A DNA stretch of 37,639 nucleotides from Clostridia bacterium (GTDB taxonomy: Bacteria; Bacillota; Clostridia; Oscillospirales; Acutalibacteraceae). The notes under the pieces are model-generated. The model ran no database searches. It was not told the DNA's origin and worked only from the letters and a program-made list of their open reading frames with translations. The stretch is from the NCBI GenBank assembly GCA_017416345.1, contig JAFQCR010000006.1, positions 1 to 37,639 on the forward strand. The letters run 5' to 3'. The position numbers and the translations under genes were made by a program. Each line of letters starts with the position of its first letter. Position 1 is the first letter of the stretch. Positions 21,910 through 31,700 of this stretch are shown here, in pieces.

Positions 21910-23724
21910 ATGGAATGGTTGGTATTTTTTATACTTTCGTTGGCCTGCTTCTTGCTTTCGATAGTATGGGCGGTCAAAAAATCACGGTCCAAGTATAGGA
22001 TCGGTGATTTTATCGATCCCACGAAGATCATTTTTGTGGGCGTTGTTGTGGCAGCGTTGCTTTTGTTCGTTCCGATCTATTGGAATGCGCTTCCCTCAAA
22101 CTGTAAGTTCTGGGAGTATCTGCTCATTCCTATCCACAATATGATAAAGCTGTTTGTCGTTGATGCCGACTTTACCGATACCATCGGCAGCATTGCGGCA
22201 GAGCAGCCATGGCTCAATATTGCCTATTCGTTACTGTTTTCGATCTACTTTGTTTTTGCTCCTATCCTTACCTTCGGTTTTGTACTGTCGTTCTTCAAAA
22301 ACATTTCGGCGTACAAGGAGTATATCACACATTACCATTCCGACGTTTATATCTTCTCGGAGCTGAACGAGAAGTCGTTGGCCTTGGCCAAGAGCCTTGA
22401 CGGCAACCCCGATAAAAACCGCTTTTTTGTTTTTACCGACGTGTTCACAAAGGAAGACGACCGAAGCTATGAGCTGGTCGAGCAGGCAATGCAGCTTGGT
22501 GCTGTCTGCTTCAAAAAGGATATCAATTCGGTAGACTTTACACGTCACAGCAAAAACAGCGAAATGAATTTCCTTGTAATAAGCGAGAACGAGGACGAGA
22601 ATATCAGCCACGCTCTGTCGCTTATAACAAAATTCAAATACCGTGAGAACACCAACCTTTATGTTTTCTCGACCTTGGTAGAGTCGGAAATGCTGTTGGC
22701 TGCCGCCTTTAATAAGCAGACCTCCAAGGACGGTGAAAACGAAGAAACACCCAGAATGAAGATAAGAGTCCGCCGTGTTGACGAGGTACAGTCGCTGGTC
22801 TTCCGTACCCTTTTCGAGCAGGGCTATGAAAAGATCTTCCAAAGTGCGACCGAGCTTCAAAACGGTCAAAAGCAGATATCTGCTGTGCTGGTCGGTATGG
22901 GCAAGCACGGTACCGAAATGGCCAAGGCTTTGGCCTGGTTCTGCCAGATGGACGGATATATTCCCGAGATCACCGCTTATGATATCACGGAGAATGCCGC
23001 ATCGGTATTTGCATCCAAGTGTCCCGAGCTTGTCGATCCCAAGCTCAACGGCGTATATGATATCGACGGTGAGATGAAGTTTAAAATAACCGTCAACGGC
23101 GGTGTTGATGTCAAAAGCAAGGCCTTTGACGATGCCGTTACGGCTCTGCCTAACGTGACCTATGTGTTTGTTGCTTTGGGCGAAGACGGTGACAACATCT
23201 CGACAGCAGTTAAGCTGAGAGGCCTGTTTGCCAAGAACGGTATGGATCCCATTATTCAGGCCATCGTTTATAATACCGATAAGCGTGTTGCTTTGGACGG
23301 TATCACCAACTTCAAGGGTCAGCCCTATGACATCGATTTTATCGGTGATATGGAGACCTCCTATTCCGAAGAGGTCGTGCTGGATTCCGATGTTGAGGAG
23401 CTGGCCTTGGCAAGGCATATGAAGTGGGGCAACGAGGACGACTTCTGGAAATACGGCTATAACTACCGTTCATCCATCGCCTCGGCTATCCACACCGTAA
23501 TGAAGAAAAAATGCGGCATTCCCGGCGTTGAAAAGAAGCCCTGCGACCGTGAAGAGGGAGAGCTTTGGAACTTAAGAAAGCTTGAGCATTGCCGCTGGAA
23601 TGCATATATGCGCTCTCAGGGTTATGTGTATGCACCTAAAAGAAACGATCTGGCTAAAACACATCATTGCCTTGTTCCGTTTGACGAACTTCCGCTTGAA
23701 GAGCAGATAAAGGATGACGATTGA
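21910..23724 (+). CDS. Membrane protein with TrkA/RCK-like Rossmann domains and a C-terminal RyR domain
   Basis: This 604-residue protein starts at ATG 21910 with AAGAGGTG upstream. Hydrophobic segments lie at about 3-23, 40-60 and 103-129. A first Rossmann-like domain begins near residue 143 (DVYIFSELNEKSLALAKSL). A second begins near 323 with the loop G329-M-G331-KH-G334 and continues through YVFVALGEDGDN (418-429). Residues 550-604 (NLRKLEHCRW, YAPKRNDLAKTHHCLVPFDELP) match the ryanodine-receptor repeat (RyR) domain seen in some prokaryotic proteins. There is no K+ selectivity filter. It probably senses NAD-like or ADP-ribose-like nucleotides at the membrane; that is inference from the domain types. 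The Rossmann-RyR part has a diverged copy in the kinase gene at 28797. Confidence 0.78.
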   Translation: MEWLVFFILSLACFLLSIVWAVKKSRSKYRIGDFIDPTKIIFVGVVVAALLLFVPIYWNALPSNCKFWEYLLIPIHNMIKLFVVDADFTDTIGSIAAEQPWLNIAYSLLFSIYFVFAPILTFGFVLSFFKNISAYKEYITHYHSDVYIFSELNEKSLALAKSLDGNPDKNRFFVFTDVFTKEDDRSYELVEQAMQLGAVCFKKDINSVDFTRHSKNSEMNFLVISENEDENISHALSLITKFKYRENTNLYVFSTLVESEMLLAAAFNKQTSKDGENEETPRMKIRVRRVDEVQSLVFRTLFEQGYEKIFQSATELQNGQKQISAVLVGMGKHGTEMAKALAWFCQMDGYIPEITAYDITENAASVFASKCPELVDPKLNGVYDIDGEMKFKITVNGGVDVKSKAFDDAVTALPNVTYVFVALGEDGDNISTAVKLRGLFAKNGMDPIIQAIVYNTDKRVALDGITNFKGQPYDIDFIGDMETSYSEEVVLDSDVEELALARHMKWGNEDDFWKYGYNYRSSIASAIHTVMKKKCGIPGVEKKPCDREEGELWNLRKLEHCRWNAYMRSQGYVYAPKRNDLAKTHHCLVPFDELPLEEQIKDDD

Positions 23725-23751
23725 TCACAATAAAAAACATAAGGCTTACGG

Positions 23752-23799
23752 TATCGAAAGCGGGTAAAAACCGCTTTCGATATTGTCGCTGTTTATAAT
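23752..23799 (+). promoter_or_regulatory. Perfect hairpin and isolated -10-like TATAAT before the CASTOR-like gene
   Basis: TATCGAAAGCGG (23752-23763) and CCGCTTTCGATA (23771-23782) form a perfect 12-bp stem with a 7-nt loop and no T-tract. TATAAT follows at 23794-23799 without a good -35, so an internal promoter is possible but weak. Confidence 0.4.
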
Positions 23800-23829
23800 G
23801 GTTACTGTAGATTGTGTAGGGAGATGTTT

Positions 23830-25959
23830 ATGAGAAAATTTAAAGAATGGCTTAATATTCAGTTGATAAAAAGCCCGGGAAGAATGGTGTTGGGCGCAAT
23901 TATTTTGTTCAACATACTGTTCTTTTTGCTATCTTCCGTAATAATCAGCAATTTCTCTTTAAGCGGAACAGAAAACATGGGCTTTATGGAGGCGGCTTTT
24001 TGTACGCTTACCATGATCCTTGATGCCGGCTGTATACAGTTTGTTGTGGCTGATATAGGCACTGCCAATGTTGTTGTTGCAATAATTTGCCTGGTTGTTA
24101 TTCTTATCGGTATGGTGTCGTTTACCGGCGCTGTTATCGGTTACATAACCAACTATATTTCCAAGTTTATCGAAAATGCAGACGTGGGTGCCAAAAGGCT
24201 GAAGATATCCGATCATTCGGTTATCCTTAACTGGAACTCACGTGCATCCGAGATCATCAATGACCTTATGTATTGTGCGACCAAGCAAAAGGTCGTCGTG
24301 CTTGTGGATTCTCGAAAAAAAGAGATCGAAAAGGAAATATCGGAGCGCCTTGCCGATACCATTCACAAGGAAAATGCTTTGCTGCTGGATTACTGCAGAA
24401 AACAAAACTTCGGATATTTCAAAACCAGGATGTATATGCACAAAAACGCATTCAAAAATAATGTGACCTATATCGTGCGTGAGGGTGATGTTTTCTCGTC
24501 CAAGCAGTTGCTTGATATTTCACTCGACAAAGCCAAAATGATCATTATCCTGGGAAGTGATATTCAAAACTCGGCCTGCAAGTATGAAATGCAGGAAAGA
24601 AGTAATGAGAAGAACAAGGGAAACTCTCAGACCGTCAAGACCTTGATGCAGGTTGCGGATATTACCGCTGCGGAAACTTCAAGTGACAATCAGAAGATAA
24701 TTGTTGAGATCACCGACGATTGGACGGCCGAGCTGGTTCAGAAAATAATCCGCAGTAAGCAGGTCGATGGCAAGTGCAACATAGTTCCCATAATGGTAAA
24801 TCAGGTGCTCGGACACATCCTGTCGCAGTTCTCGCTTATGCCTGAGCTGAACCTTGCCTACCGTGAACTCTTTTCCAACCGTGGTGCCGCCTTCCACACT
24901 GAAGAGGGTGATGAGAAGGATGAGATCGAATTTGTTAAAAAATACCTCAAGAATCACCGCCACGCCATACCGCTGACCTGTATGTCGCAGGGTGGAAAAA
25001 CATTCCACTATTTCTCGGCCGATTCTGAAAAGAATATCAAGAAAACAAGTGACGTAAAACCGTTTGAATACTCCGTTTTGCTCAATCCCGAATACTGGAT
25101 CGAGCGCAAGAACGTCATAATCCTCGGCCATAATAACCGATGTGACGATATTATGCAGGGATTTGAGTCGTTCAGGGGTGAGTGGCAGTATGCCGATGGC
25201 CATGACGAGATAGTTCGTGTTGTTGTTATTGATGATAAGGAGCACCTTGAAAAAGAAAACTACTATAAAAAGTATCCCTTTGTCATCAAAACCGTGGCCG
25301 CTGAGATTTACGACAAGGATCTTATCTGCTCAACCATCAACGATTTTGTATCCTCCAATACTGAGGATACCAGTGTGCTTATCCTTTCGGATGACAGGGC
25401 ATCCAACGAGGATATTGACGCCAAGGCTCTGGCAAACCTGGTTTATGTCCAGGATATTGTTAAGGATAAGGTTTATGAAAACCCTGATTTTGATGTTGAA
25501 AGTATTGATGTCATTGTTGAAATTATCGACCCCAAGCATCATGATGTTGTCAACAGCTACAGCACCAATAACGTTGTTATCAGTAACCGCTATATCAGTA
25601 AGATGATAACCCAGATAGGTGAAAAAGAGGCTTTGTTTGGCTTCTATAACGATATTCTTACCTACGATGTGCAGGATGAAACCATTGAGGGTGTTGAAAC
25701 CGACAGTAAGGAGATTTATATCAAAAAGATATCCCGTCTGTTTACCGAAATACCCAAGGACACTACAGCGGATGTATTTGTCCGTGCACTTTACGAGGCT
25801 TCGGTCGATGCTTCGCTGCCGCCCGACAAGATCAATCCTACTCTTGCTTTGGGATATGTCAAGCCCGGCGGTGATATGACACTTTTTGCAGGTGATCTTT
25901 CACAGATCAGGCTTCATTTTGAAAAGCACGATAAGCTGATACTTTTCAGCAGCCATTAA
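23830..25959 (+). CDS. CASTOR/POLLUX/DMI1-like ion-channel protein with RCK-type domains
   Basis: The protein has 709 residues from ATG 23830. AGGGAG is 6 nt upstream, while the ATG at 23824 abuts it. TM1 is about 19-41, a re-entrant pore-like segment about 55-72 (AAFCTLTMILDAGCIQF) and TM2 about 80-110. The junction into the cytosolic part, ISDHSVILNWNSRASEII at 127-144, follows the layout of plant CASTOR/POLLUX channels (NHTLILGWS). Two RCK/Rossmann units follow, the second from about 428 (NVIILGHNNRCDDIM). The motif ISNRYISKMITQIGE near the C-terminal half is also typical of this family. The plant proteins are Ca2+-regulated or Ca2+-conducting nuclear channels. Ion selectivity cannot be read here because the filter ADxG is replaced by LDAG. 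It is last in its transcription unit. Confidence 0.8.
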   Translation: MRKFKEWLNIQLIKSPGRMVLGAIILFNILFFLLSSVIISNFSLSGTENMGFMEAAFCTLTMILDAGCIQFVVADIGTANVVVAIICLVVILIGMVSFTGAVIGYITNYISKFIENADVGAKRLKISDHSVILNWNSRASEIINDLMYCATKQKVVVLVDSRKKEIEKEISERLADTIHKENALLLDYCRKQNFGYFKTRMYMHKNAFKNNVTYIVREGDVFSSKQLLDISLDKAKMIIILGSDIQNSACKYEMQERSNEKNKGNSQTVKTLMQVADITAAETSSDNQKIIVEITDDWTAELVQKIIRSKQVDGKCNIVPIMVNQVLGHILSQFSLMPELNLAYRELFSNRGAAFHTEEGDEKDEIEFVKKYLKNHRHAIPLTCMSQGGKTFHYFSADSEKNIKKTSDVKPFEYSVLLNPEYWIERKNVIILGHNNRCDDIMQGFESFRGEWQYADGHDEIVRVVVIDDKEHLEKENYYKKYPFVIKTVAAEIYDKDLICSTINDFVSSNTEDTSVLILSDDRASNEDIDAKALANLVYVQDIVKDKVYENPDFDVESIDVIVEIIDPKHHDVVNSYSTNNVVISNRYISKMITQIGEKEALFGFYNDILTYDVQDETIEGVETDSKEIYIKKISRLFTEIPKDTTADVFVRALYEASVDASLPPDKINPTLALGYVKPGGDMTLFAGDLSQIRLHFEKHDKLILFSSH

Positions 25960-25963
25960 GCAC

Positions 25964-26003
25964 AAAAGGCTTTGGACAATTCCGAAGCCTTTTATCTTTT
26001 TTT
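25964..26003 (+). terminator. Terminator after the CASTOR-like gene
   Basis: AAAAGGCTT (25964-25972) pairs with AAGCCTTTT (25985-25993), with an inner GG/CC, followed by ATCTTTTTTT. It splits the cluster into two transcription units. Confidence 0.85.
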
Positions 26004-26026
26004 GATTGCAGTTTTGACAAATGATA

Positions 26027-26055
26027 TTGCCTCAGTCTGATTGTTGTGTTATAAT
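26027..26055 (+). promoter_or_regulatory. Promoter of the unknown-PP2C-kinase unit
   Basis: TTGCCT (26027-26032), 17 bp, TATAAT (26050-26055), about 30 bp before the ATG at 26087. A TTGACA at 26014-26019 is too far from this -10 to be its partner. Confidence 0.6.
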
Positions 26056-26086
26056 TAAAAAAATATGGGTTTTGGGGGAGAAATGT

Positions 26087-28075
26087 ATGCCTGATAATGA
26101 TAAAAGCGTTTTTTATAATTTCACCGAATTGACCAAGTCGCTCAAGCACGAGCTTGATGAGAGATTTAAAAACATCCATTCCAGGGAAGAAATACTGACC
26201 CTTGTTGACGATTTTGTTACCGTCCCTGCTGACGGTAAGGGCGAAAGTGAGCGTGATATAATCACCATCCTCACCGAATCCGACCGATATACAGGCTTTG
26301 TCAAAGCCCACGGAACAAAGCCCTTGTGTGACGACCGTACCGACAGCCAAAAGGTGCAAAAGGCGGCCGAGGAATACCGCAAATACGCCGAGCTTCTGCC
26401 CAAGGATGATGAGGTCGACGGTATTTTCATGAACGAGCTTCATGAGCTTTATGCTCATTACCGTCCGTCCGAAAGCTATATCGACCGTATCGTGCGCCGA
26501 CGTATCGGCAGCATAAGTCCCGAGTTTATCAACGAAAACGATACGACCCGTCTGCTTATTTTAAAGCAGTTTTTAAAGGCTGTGGAGTTCCCCAAGAACA
26601 CGGCTCATTTTTCACGTGCGTTTATGGCCTATATAATCGAGGCTATGGGGTGTGAGCTGAAGGGCGGAAAATCGTCCCGTGCCGCCACGGCCGAGGAGAT
26701 CGCTTCTTTGACCGACAGCGTTTTTGATAAGCTGGCCGAGGCTCCCGAAAAGGGCAAGGATGCTCAAAAGGAGTTCAAGGAAAAGTGGGAGTGGCTGATC
26801 TTTGCCGACGATGTTGCTTCGGGCTTTTTTGACAATCAGCACACCATTCGCCGTAAGATATACATTTTCTCCATCATTTTCCAAATGACCTTCAACACGG
26901 GTGAGGACGGCGATGAGTTTGACGAGCTGACCGATATCGAAAAGAACCTTTTTGCCGATTATTATTCCGATAATCTGATCGACAGCCTTAAATCCGACCG
27001 TGCAACCTCCCGTGACCGTGAGCCTTCGGGCTACGGCATAAACTATAAAAATTTTGTTGAGGTAATTTACCTGTATTTCCTGCACCGAAGTGATCTTTCG
27101 CCCAACGAAAAGCTGCTTCGAGCCGAAAAGATGATAAAAAACTGCGAAACCAAGGATCCTACCGTGCTCAAAATGCAGGAAAAGCTTCACGGCAAAAAGC
27201 ATACTCAATATTATATGAGCCCGCTGCTTTCGGGCGTTATGAGAATGGATGAAGCCGAGTTTGAGGAGTTTATCAAGGAAAACTACATACTCGGTCAAAA
27301 GGGCGTAAATGTTATCCGTGTTGCCGAAAAGAATCTTTCGGCCGCCGATATCTACGAAGGCCTTTACGAAAACCTTGTATCGCTGGTGACCGAGATCTCC
27401 GAAAGCTGCAGAGTGGGTAACGATGTGCTGTATCCTCTGCTTGAAAAGAAGTATTACGAGGAGATACGTTGCCTGGGTTGTGCACGCCGCAAAAAGGAAA
27501 ACGGCGAAAAGCTTTATAAGGATTGTCCTTATTTCGCAGAGGATTGCGCCAACTTTTTTGCCGAATACACCACCGAATCGCACAAGCCGCAGGAGTGGCG
27601 CAGGGTAATAAAAGAGGGCATCGTTAAGGATAATGTGTTCCCGTTGCTTAAAGATCTGGGAACCTTTGAGCTGCCGGATGAGCTGAAGAACGATACCGAT
27701 TTCTGTGATATTATCTCCAAAATCGAGGCCAAGCTTAAGATAAAGGACAAGCGTAATATCATTGAATGCATCGAGTCGACCTTTATGCCGAATGAGGATG
27801 TGGCCTCCTTTGTAACACGCACCAAGATGGTGGTATTATACTATTACAATTTCATACTCACCTATCAGGCCGAGGGCGTTTTGTCCAAGCTTGATTTCAA
27901 CGGATTCAAAGCCTTTTTCGAGGAGTTTTGCGACAGCTTTGAGCTGTATATCGGTGATGAGGCGTTTTACGGCCTTAACACCTGCCTTATGGAGGCCGGA
28001 TATCAGCAGGTAAGCTCCAAAAATCTGTTTGATATGATAATGGTGTTTATGGCGTTCAAAAAATACAAATTCTGA
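26087..28075 (+). CDS. Conserved-looking helical protein of unknown function with a Cys cluster
   Basis: The protein has 662 residues from ATG 26087, with GGGGGAG 6 nt upstream. I do not recognise a family. It is predicted by eye to be almost entirely alpha-helical, charged and soluble, with no signal peptide or membrane segment. A cysteine-rich insert at about residues 462-487 (CLGCARRKKENGEKLYKDC, then PYFAEDC) has the spacing CxxC-x15-C-x6-C and may bind Zn2+ or an Fe-S cluster. No catalytic motif is evident. It opens the second transcription unit and its stop is 8 nt from the PP2C gene, so it is tied to the phosphatase and kinase. It could be an adaptor, a phosphorylation substrate or an effector. 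Confidence 0.7.
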   Translation: MPDNDKSVFYNFTELTKSLKHELDERFKNIHSREEILTLVDDFVTVPADGKGESERDIITILTESDRYTGFVKAHGTKPLCDDRTDSQKVQKAAEEYRKYAELLPKDDEVDGIFMNELHELYAHYRPSESYIDRIVRRRIGSISPEFINENDTTRLLILKQFLKAVEFPKNTAHFSRAFMAYIIEAMGCELKGGKSSRAATAEEIASLTDSVFDKLAEAPEKGKDAQKEFKEKWEWLIFADDVASGFFDNQHTIRRKIYIFSIIFQMTFNTGEDGDEFDELTDIEKNLFADYYSDNLIDSLKSDRATSRDREPSGYGINYKNFVEVIYLYFLHRSDLSPNEKLLRAEKMIKNCETKDPTVLKMQEKLHGKKHTQYYMSPLLSGVMRMDEAEFEEFIKENYILGQKGVNVIRVAEKNLSAADIYEGLYENLVSLVTEISESCRVGNDVLYPLLEKKYYEEIRCLGCARRKKENGEKLYKDCPYFAEDCANFFAEYTTESHKPQEWRRVIKEGIVKDNVFPLLKDLGTFELPDELKNDTDFCDIISKIEAKLKIKDKRNIIECIESTFMPNEDVASFVTRTKMVVLYYYNFILTYQAEGVLSKLDFNGFKAFFEEFCDSFELYIGDEAFYGLNTCLMEAGYQQVSSKNLFDMIMVFMAFKKYKF

Positions 28076-28083
28076 ACATTGGA

Positions 28084-28776
28084 GTGAGTGTTATCATCGG
28101 TGTTTACTGCAGTTCTGTTATAGGCAGAGCGCATAAAGAAAACGGTCTGCAAAATCAAGATGCCGTATCGGTTTTTGAAAATGAAAGAATAGCGCTTGCG
28201 GTGTTGTCCGACGGGGTCTCTGAATGTGAATTCGGCGGCCAAGGTGCCGAAGCGGCAGTCAAGGTGACCGAACGGCTTTTGGTCAAGAACCACCAAAAGC
28301 TTTGGAAAATGCCGCCGCAAAAAACGGTTGGCATCATATTGAATGAGGTGCGTCACGGATTGTCGAGCCTTGCTGAAGGTGACCTTTCCCGATGCGCCAG
28401 CACGCTGTGCTTTGCGCTGTTGGACAAGGTCTCACGCCGCTTGATGCTGTTTAAATTAGGGGACAGCAATGTGTATCTTTTTTCAAAGGACGGGTGCGCC
28501 TTGTTTGGCAAGGGTCAGGGTGCGGACACACGTTTTACCGTTTCACCCGATGCCGAAGCGGCCGCCGAGCTTGAGATGGTGGACGGTGTTGGTCTGACCG
28601 CTGTTATGCTGTGCTCCGACGGTGCCTGGCGCTCGATGTATGACGGCAACCGTTTGAAAGATGAACTGACAGCCGCCGCAGCTTCGGGCGATACCGAGAC
28701 GTTCAAACAGCATTTTGATTCGCAGGAAAACACAGACGATTCCAGCTTTGCTTTAATACATTTAAGTAACAATTAA
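28084..28776 (+). CDS. PP2C-family Ser/Thr protein phosphatase
   Basis: This 230-residue protein is of the compact PP2C_2 type. Visible motifs are NQD26 near the N-terminus, SD43-G44-VSECEFGG, GD127-S, CSD179-G-AW and the terminal D218-D219-SSF. These acidic residues coordinate the di-Mn/Mg centre. It should dephosphorylate targets of the adjacent kinase, an arrangement common in bacterial phospho-signalling pairs. The start is uncertain: GTG 28084 fits the family N-terminus, but GGAG at 28081-28084 overlaps it, so translation may depend on coupling with the upstream gene, whose stop is 8 nt away. The kinase gene begins 20 nt after its stop. Confidence 0.85.
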   Translation: MSVIIGVYCSSVIGRAHKENGLQNQDAVSVFENERIALAVLSDGVSECEFGGQGAEAAVKVTERLLVKNHQKLWKMPPQKTVGIILNEVRHGLSSLAEGDLSRCASTLCFALLDKVSRRLMLFKLGDSNVYLFSKDGCALFGKGQGADTRFTVSPDAEAAAELEMVDGVGLTAVMLCSDGAWRSMYDGNRLKDELTAAAASGDTETFKQHFDSQENTDDSSFALIHLSNN

Positions 28777-28796
28777 CTGCTTTTGGGAGGTTCACA

Positions 28797-31700
28797 ATGG
28801 AAACAGAAAGCCGACAGTTTTTGTTGAACGGTGATACCATTGTTTTGAACAAGATAAATATGAGCACGGGACAGACGCTGTCAAACGAGGGCGACGAGTT
28901 TACCGTGCTTTCTCGCGTTGGTGAGGGCGGCTCATCGGTGTGCTACGAGGCACGCTGCGAAAGCGACGGTGCTCACGGTCGCCTGAAGGAGTTTTACCCT
29001 ATAGATCTGCCCGAGGAAAAGGCTTATTTTTCGGTTGAGCGTGGGCAAAATAACCAGCTCACCGCCGCATTGGAGACCGACGGCACACTCAAGGCCTTTG
29101 AGACCGCACGTAGTGACTTCAAGGAGGCCTATTGTGCGCTGGCCGGAGCCAAAAACCGTGAGTTTGGCGCTGTGCTCAACAACTATATCCCGCCCTTTGA
29201 GCTTTACGAGGGTCTGGGACAAAGCGGTTCGGGACTCAAAAGCATTTATGTTTGGACACGGCACGACAAGCAGGTCATGCCGTTTGACCGATATATTGAA
29301 ATTTTAAGGGATGACCTTAAGCTCAACAAAAACCCCGAAAAGCATCTGTTTAACGTGCTTAATGCGTTGCTTACGCTTTCAAAATGCATACGCGCGTTGC
29401 ACACAGCCGACCTTGTTCATCTGGACATCAAGCCGAGTAACTTCGGCATCCATACCGATGAAAAGGGTCAGGTCGATTCCAGCAGTATCTCGCTGTATGA
29501 TGTCAACACGATCTTTTCGGCGGGGGATAGCTTTACCAGAACGGCAGGCACCTTTGGCTTCAGAGCTCCCGAGGTGGAGTTTGGCCGTGGAGGCACACGT
29601 TCGGATATTTATTCCATCGGCGCAACGCTGTTTTATGCTCTTACTGCGGCCGACAGCTTTGACGGTGTTTACCGTGACGAGTATTACGGCAGGATCGACA
29701 CGCTTGTGTCTAACTCCAAGCTTATAACCGCTTCGGATAAGAATTCCAATTCCGGACTTCACGACATTTTGGTCAAGATACTTAAAAATTGCCTTGCACA
29801 CCATCCCGACAAGCGTTACAAGGCTTGCTCTTATCTTGTGGATGACCTTGCATTGGCACGTGCTTTTATACTTCCCTATGAAGCAAGAGAAGCGTTGACA
29901 GAGCTTGGTCAGGAAATAAAGATAGTCAACATTGAGGAGCACCTTGACAGCGAGATAGAATCGGGTGCTTTGGGTGCTATTCAGCGGCTTTTGTTTGAGC
30001 GTCCGCTTTATACTGCCGCCGTTGACGGTGTTGTCAGAGTACTGGTGCTGGGCGCAGGAACCTATGCTCAAAAGTTTATCGACACGGCATTTGCCGCCGC
30101 ACAGATAAAGGATCTGAGGCTTCAGATAACCGCCGTTTCGCAAGGCAAGGAAGCCGACAAACAGCGTTATCTCAATTCAAGACCTGCGTTTGAGCGCTTT
30201 TTTACGGTCGATTCTATTCCGCCCGAGGGTACTTCTCTGGGTGAGATAAGCTTTGTGTCTACCTCAAAGGGTAGGCGTGAACGCAGCTTCAGCCGTGATG
30301 ACGATGCGGTCAACCAAGCTATAATCAGCGATATCAGAAACAGCCACGATGCGTTTTCGTACGTGTTTATTGCTCTGGGTGAGGATGGGCTTAATTACCG
30401 CCTGGCCGAGGAATGCCTTAAATGCGACGGACTTTTGGCCGAAAACTGCAGCGTGAACTTTGTATGGTACGGCGAAAAGCGTGATCTTGCGGCAGGCACT
30501 CCCGTTTTTGTTAACGATGTCATCACCGAATCACCTGAGTACGGTGATCTTAAAAGAATGGCCTTTAACTGCCATTGCTTATGGAACGATTCGCTCAATG
30601 TTGATCTAAAAAAACTCAAAGCCGAGTTTAAAAACCGATATAATTTCCATTCCAGCCTGAGCAATGCGCTTTCCATAAAATATAAGCTTCACAGCGTTGG
30701 TATCGACGATATCAGCGACCGTTGTACTGCGGCAAGGGCTTTTTGCCGTTTTATTGAGGAAAACCGTGAGGCCGAGCAACAGCTTTCGATGTATGAGCAC
30801 CGCCGTTGGCTGGTCTGCAATATATGTGAGGGCTGGGATACCTTGAGTGACCTTTCGGCACTCACCAATGACACACGTGACCGCAAAAAGAGACTGCATC
30901 CGTGTATTGTAGAAAGCCATGCCGAGCGCAGGCTTCAGACCGCCGAATGGCAGGCTGACAGCCACGCAAAATGGGATACGGCAACCGATGCGGAGCTTTG
31001 CGAGCTCGACGGACTTGACCGTGCTTCGGTGCTGATGCACCGTCACTTCAAGAATATAGCCGAGAAGGCAATACGCCTTTCACAATATAAGACCGATGTT
31101 GAGCAGATAAGATATGCTTTGCACGGTCACACCGAGGCTCTTAAGGCGTTTGAGCTTTTTGTTGATTGTCTTGACGGAATAGCCAACGGAAAAAAGCGTC
31201 AGGTGAGACTGTATGATTTTTATAATGCGGAATTCAAGGCGCAGGTGAAAAAACTGCCGACGTCTGTGGCTCAAAGCATCAAAAATAATTTCGAAGCCTT
31301 GGAGGAAACATTCTATCCCGTGCTTCAAAGCCTTAAATATACCGATTACAAGCAACACGACCGAAAACTGGTCGAGGGTATTCCGTTTATTCTGACCTAT
31401 TCCGACAGTATCGGTCTTGTGCAGACCCTGGAGCACGGCGAACACGTCGGTGTTAAGGAAAATAAATGGTTTGACCGTATAGCGCCGGTCATCGCTGTCG
31501 ATCCGAGGTCGGTCATTTTGGTTGCCGAGCTTGAAGGTCAAGACGACAGCGATATGCTGACCGACGGCTTGAGGTATATGGTAAAAGCGGCAGATGCTCG
31601 GAATCTGCAAACAAGGTTTGACGTTTTGTTTTTGAATAACGGACTTTTTGACGAAACGGCCGAACTAAGATTTAAACTGAAGCAGTTGTCTCCGAGGTTT

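Noticed and set aside
22231-23418. Minus-strand open frame of 395 codons
   Set aside because: It is opposite the RyR-domain membrane protein and has no ribosome site or recognisable domain. It is a shadow of the real gene.
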